From positions 1 to 64,000 of the forward strand of contig NZ_JANCLU010000004.1 of assembly GCF_024294805.1 (NCBI RefSeq): a stretch of 64,000 bases of DNA, read 5' to 3'. Both the position numbers and the translations under genes were made by a program. Below, in pieces: positions 38,121-46,902 of the stretch (position 1 is its first letter; each line of letters begins with the position of its first letter). A model generated the notes under the pieces. The model searched no databases. It saw nothing but the letters and a program-made list of their open reading frames with translations, and had not been told where the DNA came from. Source of the stretch: Alsobacter ponti. GTDB lineage: Bacteria; Pseudomonadota; Alphaproteobacteria; Rhizobiales; Beijerinckiaceae.

Positions 38121-38480
38121 TCACTTCATCTTGATGCCGAGCTTGGCCCGCTCGTCCTTGAACACGACGGCGATGGCCTCGATGACCTTCTTGGACTGGT
38201 TCGCCTGGCAGTAGACGATGATCTGGTGCTCGAGGTCCTTGCCCCGGGTGACGTTGAAGGCGTGCTTCTTCGCCAGCCCGTTGTACCAGCCGGCATACCA
38301 GGTGGTGAGCGCGTCCGCGTCCTCCTGGTAGGTGTTGGCGAGCTGGGCGCAGGTCAGCGCCTGCACGTCGATGAAGCCGTCCTTGTCGGCGTAGGACGCC
38401 AGCGACACGGGGGACTGGGCCTGGGCCGCCGCGCCGAGCAGCATCGTGAAGCCGGCGGCCGCGAGAATACGCACGCTCAT
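38121..38480 (-). CDS. HdeA/HdeB-family periplasmic acid-stress chaperone
   Basis: A 119-residue protein. The signal peptide ends near AQA/QS. The mature part has the HdeA pattern: LTCAQLANTYQ, an aromatic-rich WYAGWYNGLAK helix, and two cysteines, Cys44 and Cys91, placed as in HdeA for a disulfide. In enterobacteria HdeA unfolds at low pH and prevents aggregation of periplasmic proteins. It is monocistronic between hairpins. Its presence 5 kb from an amino acid decarboxylase operon supports an acid-stress reading of the region (inference). Confidence 0.82.
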   Translation of the reverse strand: MSVRILAAAGFTMLLGAAAQAQSPVSLASYADKDGFIDVQALTCAQLANTYQEDADALTTWYAGWYNGLAKKHAFNVTRGKDLEHQIIVYCQANQSKKVIEAIAVVFKDERAKLGIKMK

Positions 38481-38534
38481 GGGGTTCTCCTGTGGGTTTT
38501 GGAAGTCAGGGGAGTGGGTCGCGACGGCGCGCCG

Positions 38535-38558
38535 CGCGCCGCGGCGGACCGCGGCGCG
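38535..38558 (-). terminator. GC hairpin after the sulfatase gene
   Basis: CGCGCCGCGG (38535-38544) and CCGCGGCGCG (38549-38558) form a perfect 10-bp stem with the tetraloop cgga, between the sulfatase stop and the HdeA-like start. No U-run. Confidence 0.5.
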
Positions 38559-38573
38559 GGGCGTCCGGCGGGG

Positions 38574-41153
38574 TTACTTGGCGTCGCTGGCGGCGCGCAT
38601 GGCATCCGCCAGCTTCTTCTCGTCGTCCGGCGAGAGCCTGGGCCGGTCGAGATCGATGGCGAGCCGGGCGAGCTTGCCGGTGAAGGCGAACGGGACCTGG
38701 TAGTCCTGGTCGTCGACCGGCGTGCCGGTGTCGGAGCCCACGTCGAACGTCTCGTCGACCGGCAGCGCCAGCGGCACGGTGCGGTCGAGCTGCTGGCGCG
38801 CGACCTCCTTGCCGTCGACCTTCAGCACGCCGACGCCGCCGCGGCCGATGCCGCTGAGATTGTTGAAGGCCAGCGTCGCGAAGCCGAGCCCGTCATACTT
38901 GAAGTCGAAGACGATCTGGTGCTTGCCGGGGGCGAGCGGCAGGTCGCCGGTCCACTTCACGCGGCGCAGGTCGAGCAGGTTCCAGGTGAAGGTGGGCTTG
39001 CCCTTCAGCAGGTACAGCCCCCAGCCGCCGAAGCGCCCGCCCTCGGTGACGACCACGCCCTCCGCCCCGGAGGCCGGGACCTCGATGTCGGCGGTGATCG
39101 TGTAGGAGGTGTTGAGCAGGCTGGGCGCCGCGCCGTCGGGGATGCCGGTGACGGGGGCCGTGTAGACGAAGTTCGAGCGGCCCGCCGACAGGCTGGGGCG
39201 AGGCGACACGAGGCGGGTGGCGACCGACGCGTCGAGCGGCAGCACGTTGTTCCTGCCGAACTCGGCGAACATCAGCTGCTGCATTTCCCTCAGCCGGCGC
39301 GGCTCGGCGGCGGCGAGGTCCTGGTTCTGCGTCCAGTCCTTGGCGACGTTGTAGAGCTCGAACTTGTAGGCGCTCGCCGGGTCCGCCGTCGCCGCCCCGA
39401 GCAATTGCCAGGGCGCGCGCACCGGCACGGCGCTGAGCATCCACCCGTCGTCGTAGAGGCCCTGGACGCCCATCATCTCGAAGTACTGCGTATGGTGCGT
39501 CGAGGGCGCGGCGGCGTTCGCCTTGTCCCACGTATAGGCCATGCTGACGCCCTCGATCGGCTTCTGGGCGATGCCGTCGACCGTCACGGGGGCGGGGATG
39601 CCGGTCGCCTCGAGCAGCGTCGGGACGATGTCGATGACGTGGTGGAACTGGTGGCGGACGCCGCCCTTGTCGGCGATCTTGCGCGGCCACGAGATCGCCA
39701 TGCCCTGGCGCGTGCCGCCGAAGAAGCTCGGCACCTGCTTGGTCCACTTGAACGGCGTGTCGAAGGCCCAGGCCCACGGAACCGCCATGTGGTTGTAGGT
39801 GTACTGCGAGCCCCAGACGTCGAACCACTTCATCTGCTCGGCGGCGGTGAGCTCGACGCCGTTGAACTGCATCATCTCGCTCGGCGTGCCGTTGGGCGAG
39901 CCCTCGGCCGAGGCGCCGTTGTCGCCGCTGATGTAGATGACCAGCGTGTCGTCGAGCTTGCCCATGTCCTGCACGGCCTGGATGACGCGGCCGATTTCGT
40001 CGTCGGCATAGGCGAGGTAGGCGGCGTAGACATCGGCCTGCCGCACGAACAGCTTGCGCTCCTCGTCGGTCAGCGAGTCCCAGTTCTTCAGCAGGTCGGC
40101 CGGCCACGGCGTCAGCTGCGCGTCCTGCGGGATCACGCCGAGCTTCTTCTGGTTGGCGAAGATCTGGTCGCGCAGCTTGTTCCAGCCCTGGTCGAACAGG
40201 TGCATGTCGCTGATCTTCTTGATCCACTCCGGCGTCGGGTGGTGCGGCGCGTGCGTCGCCCCCGGCACGTAGTAGAGGAAGAACGGCATCTCGGGGTCGA
40301 TCGAGTTCAGCTGGTTGAGCCAGCCGATCGCGTCGTCCGCCATCGCCGTGACGAGGTTCCACTTCGGATTGTTGACGTAGGGATAGATGGCGGTGGTGTT
40401 GCGGAACAGGTTGGGCTGCCACTGGCTCGTGTCGCCGCCGACGAAGCCATAGAAATATTCGAAGCCCATGCCGAGCGGCCACTGGTCGAACGGCCCCGCC
40501 TGGCTGGCCTGGTAGGTCGGCGTGTTGTGGTTCTTGCCGAACCACGCCGTGCGGTAGCCATTTTCCTTCAGGATGCGGCCGATGGTGGCGTTGTCCGGCC
40601 CGATGATGCTGTTGTACCCGGGAAAGCCCGTGGACTGCTCGGAGATGACGCCGAAGCCCACCGAGTGGTGGTTGCGCCCGGTGATCAGCGCGGCGCGCGT
40701 CGGCGAGCACAGCGCCGTGGAGTGGAAGTTCGTGTAGCGCAGCCCGGCGTTGGCGATGCGGTCGAGGTTGGGCGTCGGGATGACGCCGCCGAACGTCGAC
40801 GGCGCTCCGAAGCCGACATCGTCCGTCATGATCAGCAGGACGTTGGGCGCGCCCTTGGGCGGGGCGACGCGCGCCGGCCAGAAGGGTCGGGACTGCATGG
40901 CGTTGAGGTTGATCTCGCCCCCGAACGGGGCGGGCGGCGGCGGCAGCACGCGACCGTCGATGGTCGTCGTCGCATTGGGCGCGCCGGGCGCCGGGCCGCG
41001 CGGCGTTCCGCCCGTCTGGGCGGTGGCGGCCACGCCGACGCCGGGCGCGGAAGGCGGGGCGGACTGGCCGAACGACGCGCCGGCCGCGAGCAGGCCGGCC
41101 AGCAGGGTGACGCGCCCGCAGCCGCGCGCCCATCCAAGCGATAAGTGAAACAT
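38574..41153 (-). CDS. Exported arylsulfatase with C-terminal accessory domain
   Basis: An 859-residue sulfatase. The signal peptide (VTLLAGLLAAGASFG) is followed by a Pro/Ala-rich linker, then the sulfatase core: NVLLIMTDDVGFG (metal-binding Asp pair) and the formylglycine motif CSPTRAALITGR with Cys149. Residues ~640-859 form an added beta-rich region with TWNLLDLRRVKWTG. It should hydrolyse sulfate esters in the periplasm after maturation of Cys149. GAGG six bases before the ATG at 41153 supports this start over 41192. It is divergent from an AraC regulator. Confidence 0.92.
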   Translation of the reverse strand: MFHLSLGWARGCGRVTLLAGLLAAGASFGQSAPPSAPGVGVAATAQTGGTPRGPAPGAPNATTTIDGRVLPPPPAPFGGEINLNAMQSRPFWPARVAPPKGAPNVLLIMTDDVGFGAPSTFGGVIPTPNLDRIANAGLRYTNFHSTALCSPTRAALITGRNHHSVGFGVISEQSTGFPGYNSIIGPDNATIGRILKENGYRTAWFGKNHNTPTYQASQAGPFDQWPLGMGFEYFYGFVGGDTSQWQPNLFRNTTAIYPYVNNPKWNLVTAMADDAIGWLNQLNSIDPEMPFFLYYVPGATHAPHHPTPEWIKKISDMHLFDQGWNKLRDQIFANQKKLGVIPQDAQLTPWPADLLKNWDSLTDEERKLFVRQADVYAAYLAYADDEIGRVIQAVQDMGKLDDTLVIYISGDNGASAEGSPNGTPSEMMQFNGVELTAAEQMKWFDVWGSQYTYNHMAVPWAWAFDTPFKWTKQVPSFFGGTRQGMAISWPRKIADKGGVRHQFHHVIDIVPTLLEATGIPAPVTVDGIAQKPIEGVSMAYTWDKANAAAPSTHHTQYFEMMGVQGLYDDGWMLSAVPVRAPWQLLGAATADPASAYKFELYNVAKDWTQNQDLAAAEPRRLREMQQLMFAEFGRNNVLPLDASVATRLVSPRPSLSAGRSNFVYTAPVTGIPDGAAPSLLNTSYTITADIEVPASGAEGVVVTEGGRFGGWGLYLLKGKPTFTWNLLDLRRVKWTGDLPLAPGKHQIVFDFKYDGLGFATLAFNNLSGIGRGGVGVLKVDGKEVARQQLDRTVPLALPVDETFDVGSDTGTPVDDQDYQVPFAFTGKLARLAIDLDRPRLSPDDEKKLADAMRAASDAK

Positions 41154-41199
41154 AGTAAGCCTCACGCAACGTTCGGGTTTGGTAACGTTCATCAACTGT

Positions 41200-41215
41200 C
41201 AAGTTAGGCTACTTG
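41200..41215. promoter_or_regulatory. Inverted repeat between sulfatase and AraC genes
   Basis: CAAGT-TAGGCT-ACTTG is a perfect inverted repeat at the centre of the 100-base divergent intergenic region. AACGTT also occurs twice nearby (41168-41173 and 41184-41189). Position between a regulator and its likely target suggests an operator. No protein-specific consensus was matched. Confidence 0.4.
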
Positions 41216-41253
41216 GAGTTGACCGGTTTCTCTTTTAGGGACAATCTAACTCA

Positions 41254-42312
41254 ATGAATGAGTTGGGTGATCGCAATCAGCGCGTGGGGCCGATCGCCGG
41301 GCTCGGGGCGCTGCTCCGCGAATTCGGCATTCAGCCGCGCGCCTTCGGCGAGGAGTTCGGCGTCGACCTGGACCGCCTCACCCCGGACGCGCGGGAGCCG
41401 TTCGGGCTGATGCTGCGGATGCTGCGGGAGGCCGCGGCGCGCACCGGCTGCCCGCATCTGGGGCTGCTGCTGGGATCGCGCTATCGCCCGACCGAGCACG
41501 GCCCCATTCACCGCCTGATGGCCACGGCTCCGACGCTGCGCGACGCGCTGCTCGATTTCGTTCACTGGCAGTTCGGCTACTCGACGGCCGCCACCGTCTA
41601 TCTCGACCGCATCGGCGACGATTTCGCGTTCGGCTACGGGGCCTACGAGCGCACCGCGCCGGCGACGCCGCTGCTCTACGAGATGTGCGCGGCGATCGGC
41701 GTCACCATGATCCACGAGCTGACCGGCGGCGCGGTGTCTCCGGTCGAGATCCACTTCGCGCACCGCCCGGCCGCCGACCTCGCGCCCTACCAGCGCATCC
41801 TGCGCGCGCCGGTGCGCTTCAACCAGAACCAGACCTGCCTCGTGCTGCGCGCCGCCGCCCTCGAGGCGCCGCTGCCGGGCTTCGACCCGGTGGCCAGGGC
41901 GCGGCTGATCCAGGCGATGGCGGCGCACGGCTTCGCCTCGCTCTCGGCGGCGGCGCGGCTGCGCCGCATCGTGCGGCCGCAGATCCTCAGGGACGATCCG
42001 TCGATGGCGGGCGCGGCGCGCGTGCTGCGCGTGCATCCGCGCACGCTGCGCCGCCAGCTCGCCGCCGAAGGGGTTTCTTTCGAGCAGGTGCGCGACGAAG
42101 TGCGCTTCATGCTGGCGCGCGAGCTGCTGCAGCTCACCGACCTGCCGATCGGCGACATCAGCAACGCGCTCGCCTTCGCCACGCACGCCGCCTTCGTCCG
42201 CGCCTTCCGGCGCTGGAGCGGCGCGCCGCCGACCGTGTGGCGCGCGGCGGCCCGGCTGACGGCCTCGCCGCCGCCGTCCGCGAACGCGGCCCGGCCGCCC
42301 GAAGCGGCCTGA
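41254..42312 (+). CDS. AraC family transcriptional regulator
   Basis: A 352-residue regulator with an N-terminal Arabinose_bd/OruR-type domain (about residues 20-215; RTGCPHLGLLLGSRY) and a C-terminal AraC DNA-binding domain (SMAGAARVLRVHPRTLRRQL; LPIGDISNALAFATHAAFVRAF; SGAPPTVWR). It belongs to the same subfamily as the regulator at 22941-24029. The first ATG is at 41254. Divergent from the sulfatase gene, it probably controls it, perhaps in response to a sulfated substrate (inference). Confidence 0.9.
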   Translation: MNELGDRNQRVGPIAGLGALLREFGIQPRAFGEEFGVDLDRLTPDAREPFGLMLRMLREAAARTGCPHLGLLLGSRYRPTEHGPIHRLMATAPTLRDALLDFVHWQFGYSTAATVYLDRIGDDFAFGYGAYERTAPATPLLYEMCAAIGVTMIHELTGGAVSPVEIHFAHRPAADLAPYQRILRAPVRFNQNQTCLVLRAAALEAPLPGFDPVARARLIQAMAAHGFASLSAAARLRRIVRPQILRDDPSMAGAARVLRVHPRTLRRQLAAEGVSFEQVRDEVRFMLARELLQLTDLPIGDISNALAFATHAAFVRAFRRWSGAPPTVWRAAARLTASPPPSANAARPPEAA

Positions 42313-42318
42313 GGCCGG

Positions 42319-43221
42319 TCAGGCCGGCCCGAAGCAGGGCGCGGTCGCCGGGTCTCCCGTCAACCACGCGGCCAGCGTGCGTGTCCACGGATTCTGCGGC
42401 CGCTGCTGGTCCACGTGAATCCAGAAATGGTCGAACAGCGGGAACATCCAGCCTTCGGCCCGCGCCTGGCCCTTCTCCCGCAGGGCGGCGAGGAACACCG
42501 GCCCCTGCGCCTTGCAATAGGGGTTGTCGTTCTCCGACCACGTGACGAGGAACGGGGTGCGGTTGCCCTCGACCCAGCGGATCGGGGACGCCTCGCGCGC
42601 CGCCGCGTCGTCGCCCTCGGGCACCAGCCGTAGCGTCGAGGGCGAGCGGATGACGCTGCCGTCCGCGGCGGTGGAATAGAGGTCGTAGACGCCGCTATAG
42701 GGCAGGCAGGCCTTCACCACGCCCGGCGGCAGGCCGAAGCCGGCGTGCAGGTCGGCGCGCAGCGTGAGCAGCGCCGCGAGATGGCCGCCGGCCGAGTGGC
42801 CGCCGACCACGATGAGCTCCGGGTCGCCGCCGAAGCGGGCGATGTTGGCGTGCACCCAGGCGAGCCCCGCCAGGCAGTCGTGCAGCGGCGCGGGGTAGGT
42901 GTGCGCCGGCGCAAGCCGATACGACAGCGACACGTAGACCGCGGGGACGGCGGTGATGGCGGGCGCGTTGAGGCCCATCCACTCCTTGTAGCCGTGGCTC
43001 CAGCCGCCGCCGTGGATGTTGACGAACACCGGCAGGCCGGTCAGCGCCGTGTCGTCGGGCATGTAGACGTCGAGCCGCTGCCAGTAGTCCGGCCCGTAGG
43101 CCAAGTCGCGCTCGCAACGCGTCGTCATCTGGGCGAGGCGCGACAGGCGCAGCGCCGTCTCGGCGTAGGCGTCGGCGCGGATGTTGATCGGCGGCTGGGC
43201 GGGAAGGTCCTGGAAGGGCAT
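42319..43221 (-). CDS. Alpha/beta hydrolase, hormone-sensitive-lipase-like esterase
   Basis: A 300-residue cytosolic esterase. It has the oxyanion motif HGGGW (residues 70-74), nucleophile Ser143 in GGHSAGG, and downstream Asp (WSEND region) and His (FDHFWIH) that can complete the triad. The start at MPFQDLPAQ (43221) gives the usual length; upstream in-frame sequence is not coding-like. It converges with the AraC gene, with a six-base gap. Likely acts on a small carboxylic ester or amide such as an arylformamide; the substrate is unknown. Confidence 0.88.
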   Translation of the reverse strand: MPFQDLPAQPPINIRADAYAETALRLSRLAQMTTRCERDLAYGPDYWQRLDVYMPDDTALTGLPVFVNIHGGGWSHGYKEWMGLNAPAITAVPAVYVSLSYRLAPAHTYPAPLHDCLAGLAWVHANIARFGGDPELIVVGGHSAGGHLAALLTLRADLHAGFGLPPGVVKACLPYSGVYDLYSTAADGSVIRSPSTLRLVPEGDDAAAREASPIRWVEGNRTPFLVTWSENDNPYCKAQGPVFLAALREKGQARAEGWMFPLFDHFWIHVDQQRPQNPWTRTLAAWLTGDPATAPCFGPA

Positions 43222-43275
43222 CGGTCGGGTCCGGGGGCTGTTGCGAACGGGCCCCGGCAATGCAGCACAGTTCGC

Positions 43276-43289
43276 CCTGACATGACAGG
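43276..43289. promoter_or_regulatory. Near-palindrome in esterase/aldo-keto reductase divergent region
   Basis: CCTGACATGACAGG matches its reverse complement at 12 of 14 positions. It lies in the 143-base region between divergent genes, with TTGACC 12 bases further on as a possible -35. Weak evidence for an operator. Confidence 0.25.
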
Positions 43290-43364
43290 CCCAAGCGCCG
43301 CTTGACCCCGCCCGCGCGATGCCGGAGCGTGCGCCTTCCCCTGCGGCAAAGGATCCCGACAATC

Positions 43365-44411
43365 ATGGTGGAGCGTTTCGACCTCAAGCCCGGCTACACG
43401 ATCTCCCGCATCCTCAAGGGCGGGTGGCAACTGGCCGGCGGCCACTCGGACATCGACCGCGAGGCCGCGATCCGCGACATGCAGTCCTATGTCGAGGCCG
43501 GCGTCACCACCTTCGACTGCGCCGACATCTATACCGGCGTCGAGCAGATGATCGGCGATTTCCGCCGCGACGCGCTGGCGCGCGGCCGGGTCGACCTCGT
43601 CGCTCCGCTCAAGGTCCACACAAAGTTCGTGCCGGACCGCGACGTCCTCGCCACCATGACCAGGGCCGACGCCGAGGCGATCGTCGACCGCTCGCTCGCG
43701 CGCCTCGGCCTGGAGCGACTGGACCTCGTGCAGTTCCACTGGTGGAACACCGACGTGCGGCGCTACGTCGAGGTCGCCAACTGGCTCGCCGAGTTCCAGA
43801 AGAAGGGCAAGATCGACTTACTCGGCGTCACCAACTTCAACGACGCGGCGACGCGCGAGATCCTCGACTCCGGCGTCGCGCTCGCCACCACGCAGGTGCA
43901 GTATTCCGTGCTCGACACGCGGGTCGAGAAGAAGCTGGTCGAGACGGCGCGCCGCCACGGCATGAAGCTCCTGTGCTACGGCACGGTGGCCGGCGGCTTC
44001 CTCTCCGAGGCGTGGCTCGACAAGCCGGAGCCCGTCGAGCCGCTCGAGAACCGCTCGCTCACCAAGTACAAGCTGATCGTCGACGACATCGGCGGCTGGG
44101 ACGTCTTTCAGGCGATCCTGCGCGCCCTGCGGGCGGTGGGCCAGCGCCACGGCGTCGGCATCGCGGACGTGGCGATGCGCCACGTGCTCGACCGGCCGCA
44201 GGTCGCCGGCGTCATCGTCGGCGTGCGCCATGGCGGGCATCTGGCGGCGCACCGGCGCGTCACCGAGCTGGCGCTCGACGCCGCCGACCGCGCCGAGATC
44301 GACGCGGCGCTGGCGCTGCGCAAGGAGCTGGAGGGCGACTTCTACGACCTCGAGCGCGACGCCAACGGCCGCCACGGCCGCATCATGAAATACAACCTCA
44401 ACGCCGCCTGA
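43365..44411 (+). CDS. Aldo/keto reductase family oxidoreductase
   Basis: A 348-residue AKR TIM barrel. Typical features: Asp/Tyr catalytic block TTFDCADIYTGVE, DLVQFHWWN, GKIDLLGVTNFN, and the NADP-binding end VAGVIVGVRHGGHL. Compared with standard AKRs the Lys/His positions are partly altered (PLKVHTKFVP and QFHWW). It starts at ATG 43365 with AAGGA upstream. The M14 carboxypeptidase follows after 16 bases. Reduces or oxidises an unknown carbonyl/sugar substrate with NADP(H). Confidence 0.9.
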   Translation: MVERFDLKPGYTISRILKGGWQLAGGHSDIDREAAIRDMQSYVEAGVTTFDCADIYTGVEQMIGDFRRDALARGRVDLVAPLKVHTKFVPDRDVLATMTRADAEAIVDRSLARLGLERLDLVQFHWWNTDVRRYVEVANWLAEFQKKGKIDLLGVTNFNDAATREILDSGVALATTQVQYSVLDTRVEKKLVETARRHGMKLLCYGTVAGGFLSEAWLDKPEPVEPLENRSLTKYKLIVDDIGGWDVFQAILRALRAVGQRHGVGIADVAMRHVLDRPQVAGVIVGVRHGGHLAAHRRVTELALDAADRAEIDAALALRKELEGDFYDLERDANGRHGRIMKYNLNAA

Positions 44412-44427
44412 GCGCCGGACCCCCCGC

Positions 44428-45585
44428 ATGATCCGCATCGATTCCCAGATTCCGTCCGGCCGCATCGAGGTGCTGGACGCCTCCGACCCCGCCGACATCC
44501 GCCTCGCCGTGCCGAAGGACCCGAACTGCGACCTGATGGGCTGGTACCATTTCCGCGCCTCGGGCGTCCGCGGCGTCGCGTGCCGCTTCTCCCTCGTCAA
44601 CGCGGGCGAGAGCCTGAAGGTGCGCCTGCCCAACCGCGAGGACTACGAGGACCGCTGGACCAATACCGGCCCGGTGGCGAGCTACGACCGCGTCCACTGG
44701 TTCCGCCTCAAGGCGGAGTATGACGGCATGGCGTTCTCGTTCCGCCACACGCCGGAACACGACCTCTGCTACTACGGGCTGTGGGCGCCGTTCCCGCTCG
44801 AGCGCGACCACGCCATGATCGCCCGCGCCCAGGTCTCGCCGCGCGTGCGGCTGGAGACGGTGGCCCACAGCGTCGAGGGCCGCGCCATCGATATGCTGAC
44901 CGTCGGCGAGCCCGGCCCCGGCAAGCGTGTGTGCTGGGTGATCGCGCGCCAGCATCCCTCCGAGACGCAGGGCGGCTATTTCCTCGAAGGCCTGTTCGAC
45001 AGGCTGCTCGACCCCGACGACGCCACGACGACGGCGCTGCTCGACGCGGCCGTCCTGCATATCGTGCCGAACATGAACCCGGACGGCACGGCCAACGGGT
45101 TCAGCCGGAGCAACGCGCTCGGCGTCAACCTGAACCGCGAATGGGTGTCGCCGAGCCCGGAGCGCTCGCCGGAAGTGTTCGGCGTGCGCAGCCGCATGGA
45201 GGAGATCGGCGTCGATTTCTGCATCGACTGCCACGCCGACGCGGAGCTGACCTGCAACTTCATCTGGCCGTCGGAGAACGTGCCGAGCTGGACGCCGGAG
45301 CGGCGCGCGCCCTTCACCGCGTTCGAGACCGCCTGGGCCGCCGCCAACCCCGACTACGAGCTCGGCCATCCCTATCCGGGCGGCGTGCCGAAGCAGGCCG
45401 ACCTGTCGATGGCGTGGAACTGGATCGGCGAGCGCTTCCCGCACGCCTTGTCCGTGCTGCTGGAGCAGCCGTTCAAGGACGTGTCGTGGCGCAAGACGCC
45501 CGAGACCGGCTGGTCGCCGGCGCGCGCCCGCCGCCTCGGCGAGAGCTTCCCGGCGGCGCTGCTGGCGGCGCTGAGGGCGATGTAG
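44428..45585 (+). CDS. M14 zinc carboxypeptidase, cytosolic-carboxypeptidase-like
   Basis: A 385-residue protein. An N-terminal beta domain of about 120 residues precedes an M14 metallopeptidase domain with zinc ligands His176 and Glu179 (RQHPSET) and His269 (CIDCHADAE), plus NMNPDG and NLNREW. This is the layout of the CCP/Nna1 (M14B/AGBL) group and related bacterial enzymes. There is no signal peptide, so it acts in the cytoplasm, trimming C-terminal residues from a peptide or protein. The target is unknown. It probably shares an operon with the aldo/keto reductase. Confidence 0.9.
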   Translation: MIRIDSQIPSGRIEVLDASDPADIRLAVPKDPNCDLMGWYHFRASGVRGVACRFSLVNAGESLKVRLPNREDYEDRWTNTGPVASYDRVHWFRLKAEYDGMAFSFRHTPEHDLCYYGLWAPFPLERDHAMIARAQVSPRVRLETVAHSVEGRAIDMLTVGEPGPGKRVCWVIARQHPSETQGGYFLEGLFDRLLDPDDATTTALLDAAVLHIVPNMNPDGTANGFSRSNALGVNLNREWVSPSPERSPEVFGVRSRMEEIGVDFCIDCHADAELTCNFIWPSENVPSWTPERRAPFTAFETAWAAANPDYELGHPYPGGVPKQADLSMAWNWIGERFPHALSVLLEQPFKDVSWRKTPETGWSPARARRLGESFPAALLAALRAM

Positions 45586-45588
45586 CGC

Positions 45589-45807
45589 TCAGTAGTGCGG
45601 CGGCGGCGGCTCGTCGCCGGGGTCGGACGCGGGGCGGTCCTCGACCGCCTGCAGCCGGTCGGTGAGCATCGCGAGGCGGCGCGTCAGGTCCTCGATCGCC
45701 GTCCACTGCGCGGTGACCGCCGCGTTCAGGTCCTCCATCGCCTGGTCCTGGTAGGCGAGGCGGGTCTCGATGTCGTCGAGGCGATCCTTCGGGTCCGGTT
45801 CCGGCAT
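45589..45807 (-). CDS. slyX: SlyX family protein
   Basis: A 72-residue, mostly coiled-coil protein: DDIETRLAYQDQAMEDLN and LTRRLAMLTDRLQAVE followed by an acidic, proline-rich tail ending PPPPHY, as in SlyX. AAGGAG precedes the ATG at 45807. Its role is not established in any organism; it is often near slyD in gammaproteobacteria, not here. Converges with the carboxypeptidase gene. Confidence 0.85.
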   Translation of the reverse strand: MPEPDPKDRLDDIETRLAYQDQAMEDLNAAVTAQWTAIEDLTRRLAMLTDRLQAVEDRPASDPGDEPPPPHY

Positions 45808-45878
45808 GTCGCGGCGCTCCTTCGCGTGACCGCGACAGGTGGCCCGCCGCCGCGCCCGCGTCAAGCGACGCGGAGGCG

Positions 45879-46874
45879 TCAGGGGCGGCCGGACCAGGCC
45901 GTGCCCCAGGCGGAGAGGCGCTCGGCGAGGAGCGGCGCGACGGGGAGCACGTCGAGCCGGCCGCCGGCGGCGGCGCGGACCGCTTCGGAGACGGGCACCG
46001 TGTCGGTGACGATGACGCGTTCGACGTCCGGCGAGCCGAACAGCGACGGCGCGCCGCCGGAGAACAGGCCGTGGGCGGCCACGCAGAGCACGCGCGACGC
46101 GCCGCGCCGCCGGCATTCGCGCGCGGTGCGCGCCATCGAGCCGCCGGTGGCGACGAGATCGTCCAGGATGATCGCGCAACGCCCCTCCACGTCGCCCGCG
46201 AACAGGTCGCCAGAGACCTGGCCGGAGCTGCGCACCTTTTCCATGAAGCCCTTGCCGACCGGCTGGCCGGTGGTCTCCTCCAGCGCGGCGCGCAGCGCCT
46301 CGACGCGCTTCATGCCGCCCGCGTCGGGCGACACCACGGCGAGCTTTTCGCCGGGCAGCGCGCCCGCCAGATGCGCGGCGAAGAAGCGCGTCGTCTCGAT
46401 ATGGTCGACGCCGCGCCGGAAGGCGTTCTCGAACGCCGCCGGGTTGTGGACGTCGACGGTCGCCAGGTGGTCGACGCCGACCGCCTCCAGGATCTGGCCG
46501 ACATAGCGTGTCGTCACCGGGTCGAAGCTCTTGGTGCGCCGGTCCTTGCGCGCGTAGCAGAGATAGGGCGCGACGACGCTTGCGAAGCTCGCGCCGGCGT
46601 CCTTCAGCGCGCCGACGAAGAACAGCAGCCGGCAGAACTTGTCGTTGCCGCTGCCGCCGCCCGCGCCGTGCAGGCTGTGCAGAACCACGACGCGGCGGCC
46701 GCGCACGTCGACCAGCGGGCGGGACTTGTGCTCGCCGTCCTCGAACTCGCGTTCCTCGAGGGGCGCGAGCGTCGTCCCGAGCGCGGACGCGACCTCCTCT
46801 CCGAGAGCGCGGGTCGCGCCCAGCGCGAACAGCAGGAAGGGGCGGTCGCTGCCGGTCTTGTCGCTGTCGGTCAT
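45879..46874 (-). CDS. Ribose-phosphate pyrophosphokinase family protein
   Basis: A 331-residue PRPP synthetase-fold protein: FEDGEHKSRP (cf. FANGE), LCYARKDRRTKSFDPVTT (ATP loop), VDVHNPAAFENAF (catalytic His), and IILDDLVATGGSM (PRPP/ribose-5-phosphate loop). The last normally reads DDxxDTGGT; here the second Asp is Ala. It would make PRPP from ribose 5-phosphate and ATP, but the changes set it apart from housekeeping Prs, so it may be a specialised paralogue. The COG2187 gene lies 28 bases upstream, suggesting co-transcription. Confidence 0.88.
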   Translation of the reverse strand: MTDSDKTGSDRPFLLFALGATRALGEEVASALGTTLAPLEEREFEDGEHKSRPLVDVRGRRVVVLHSLHGAGGGSGNDKFCRLLFFVGALKDAGASFASVVAPYLCYARKDRRTKSFDPVTTRYVGQILEAVGVDHLATVDVHNPAAFENAFRRGVDHIETTRFFAAHLAGALPGEKLAVVSPDAGGMKRVEALRAALEETTGQPVGKGFMEKVRSSGQVSGDLFAGDVEGRCAIILDDLVATGGSMARTARECRRRGASRVLCVAAHGLFSGGAPSLFGSPDVERVIVTDTVPVSEAVRAAAGGRLDVLPVAPLLAERLSAWGTAWSGRP

Positions 46875-46902
46875 GGCATGGCTCCGTGTCCGCCGCGTCG
46901 GG

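Noticed and set aside
41154-41195. Upstream starts (41192 or 41195) for the sulfatase
   Set aside because: No ribosome site; they overlap the AACGTT repeats and extend before the signal peptide. GAGG favours 41153.
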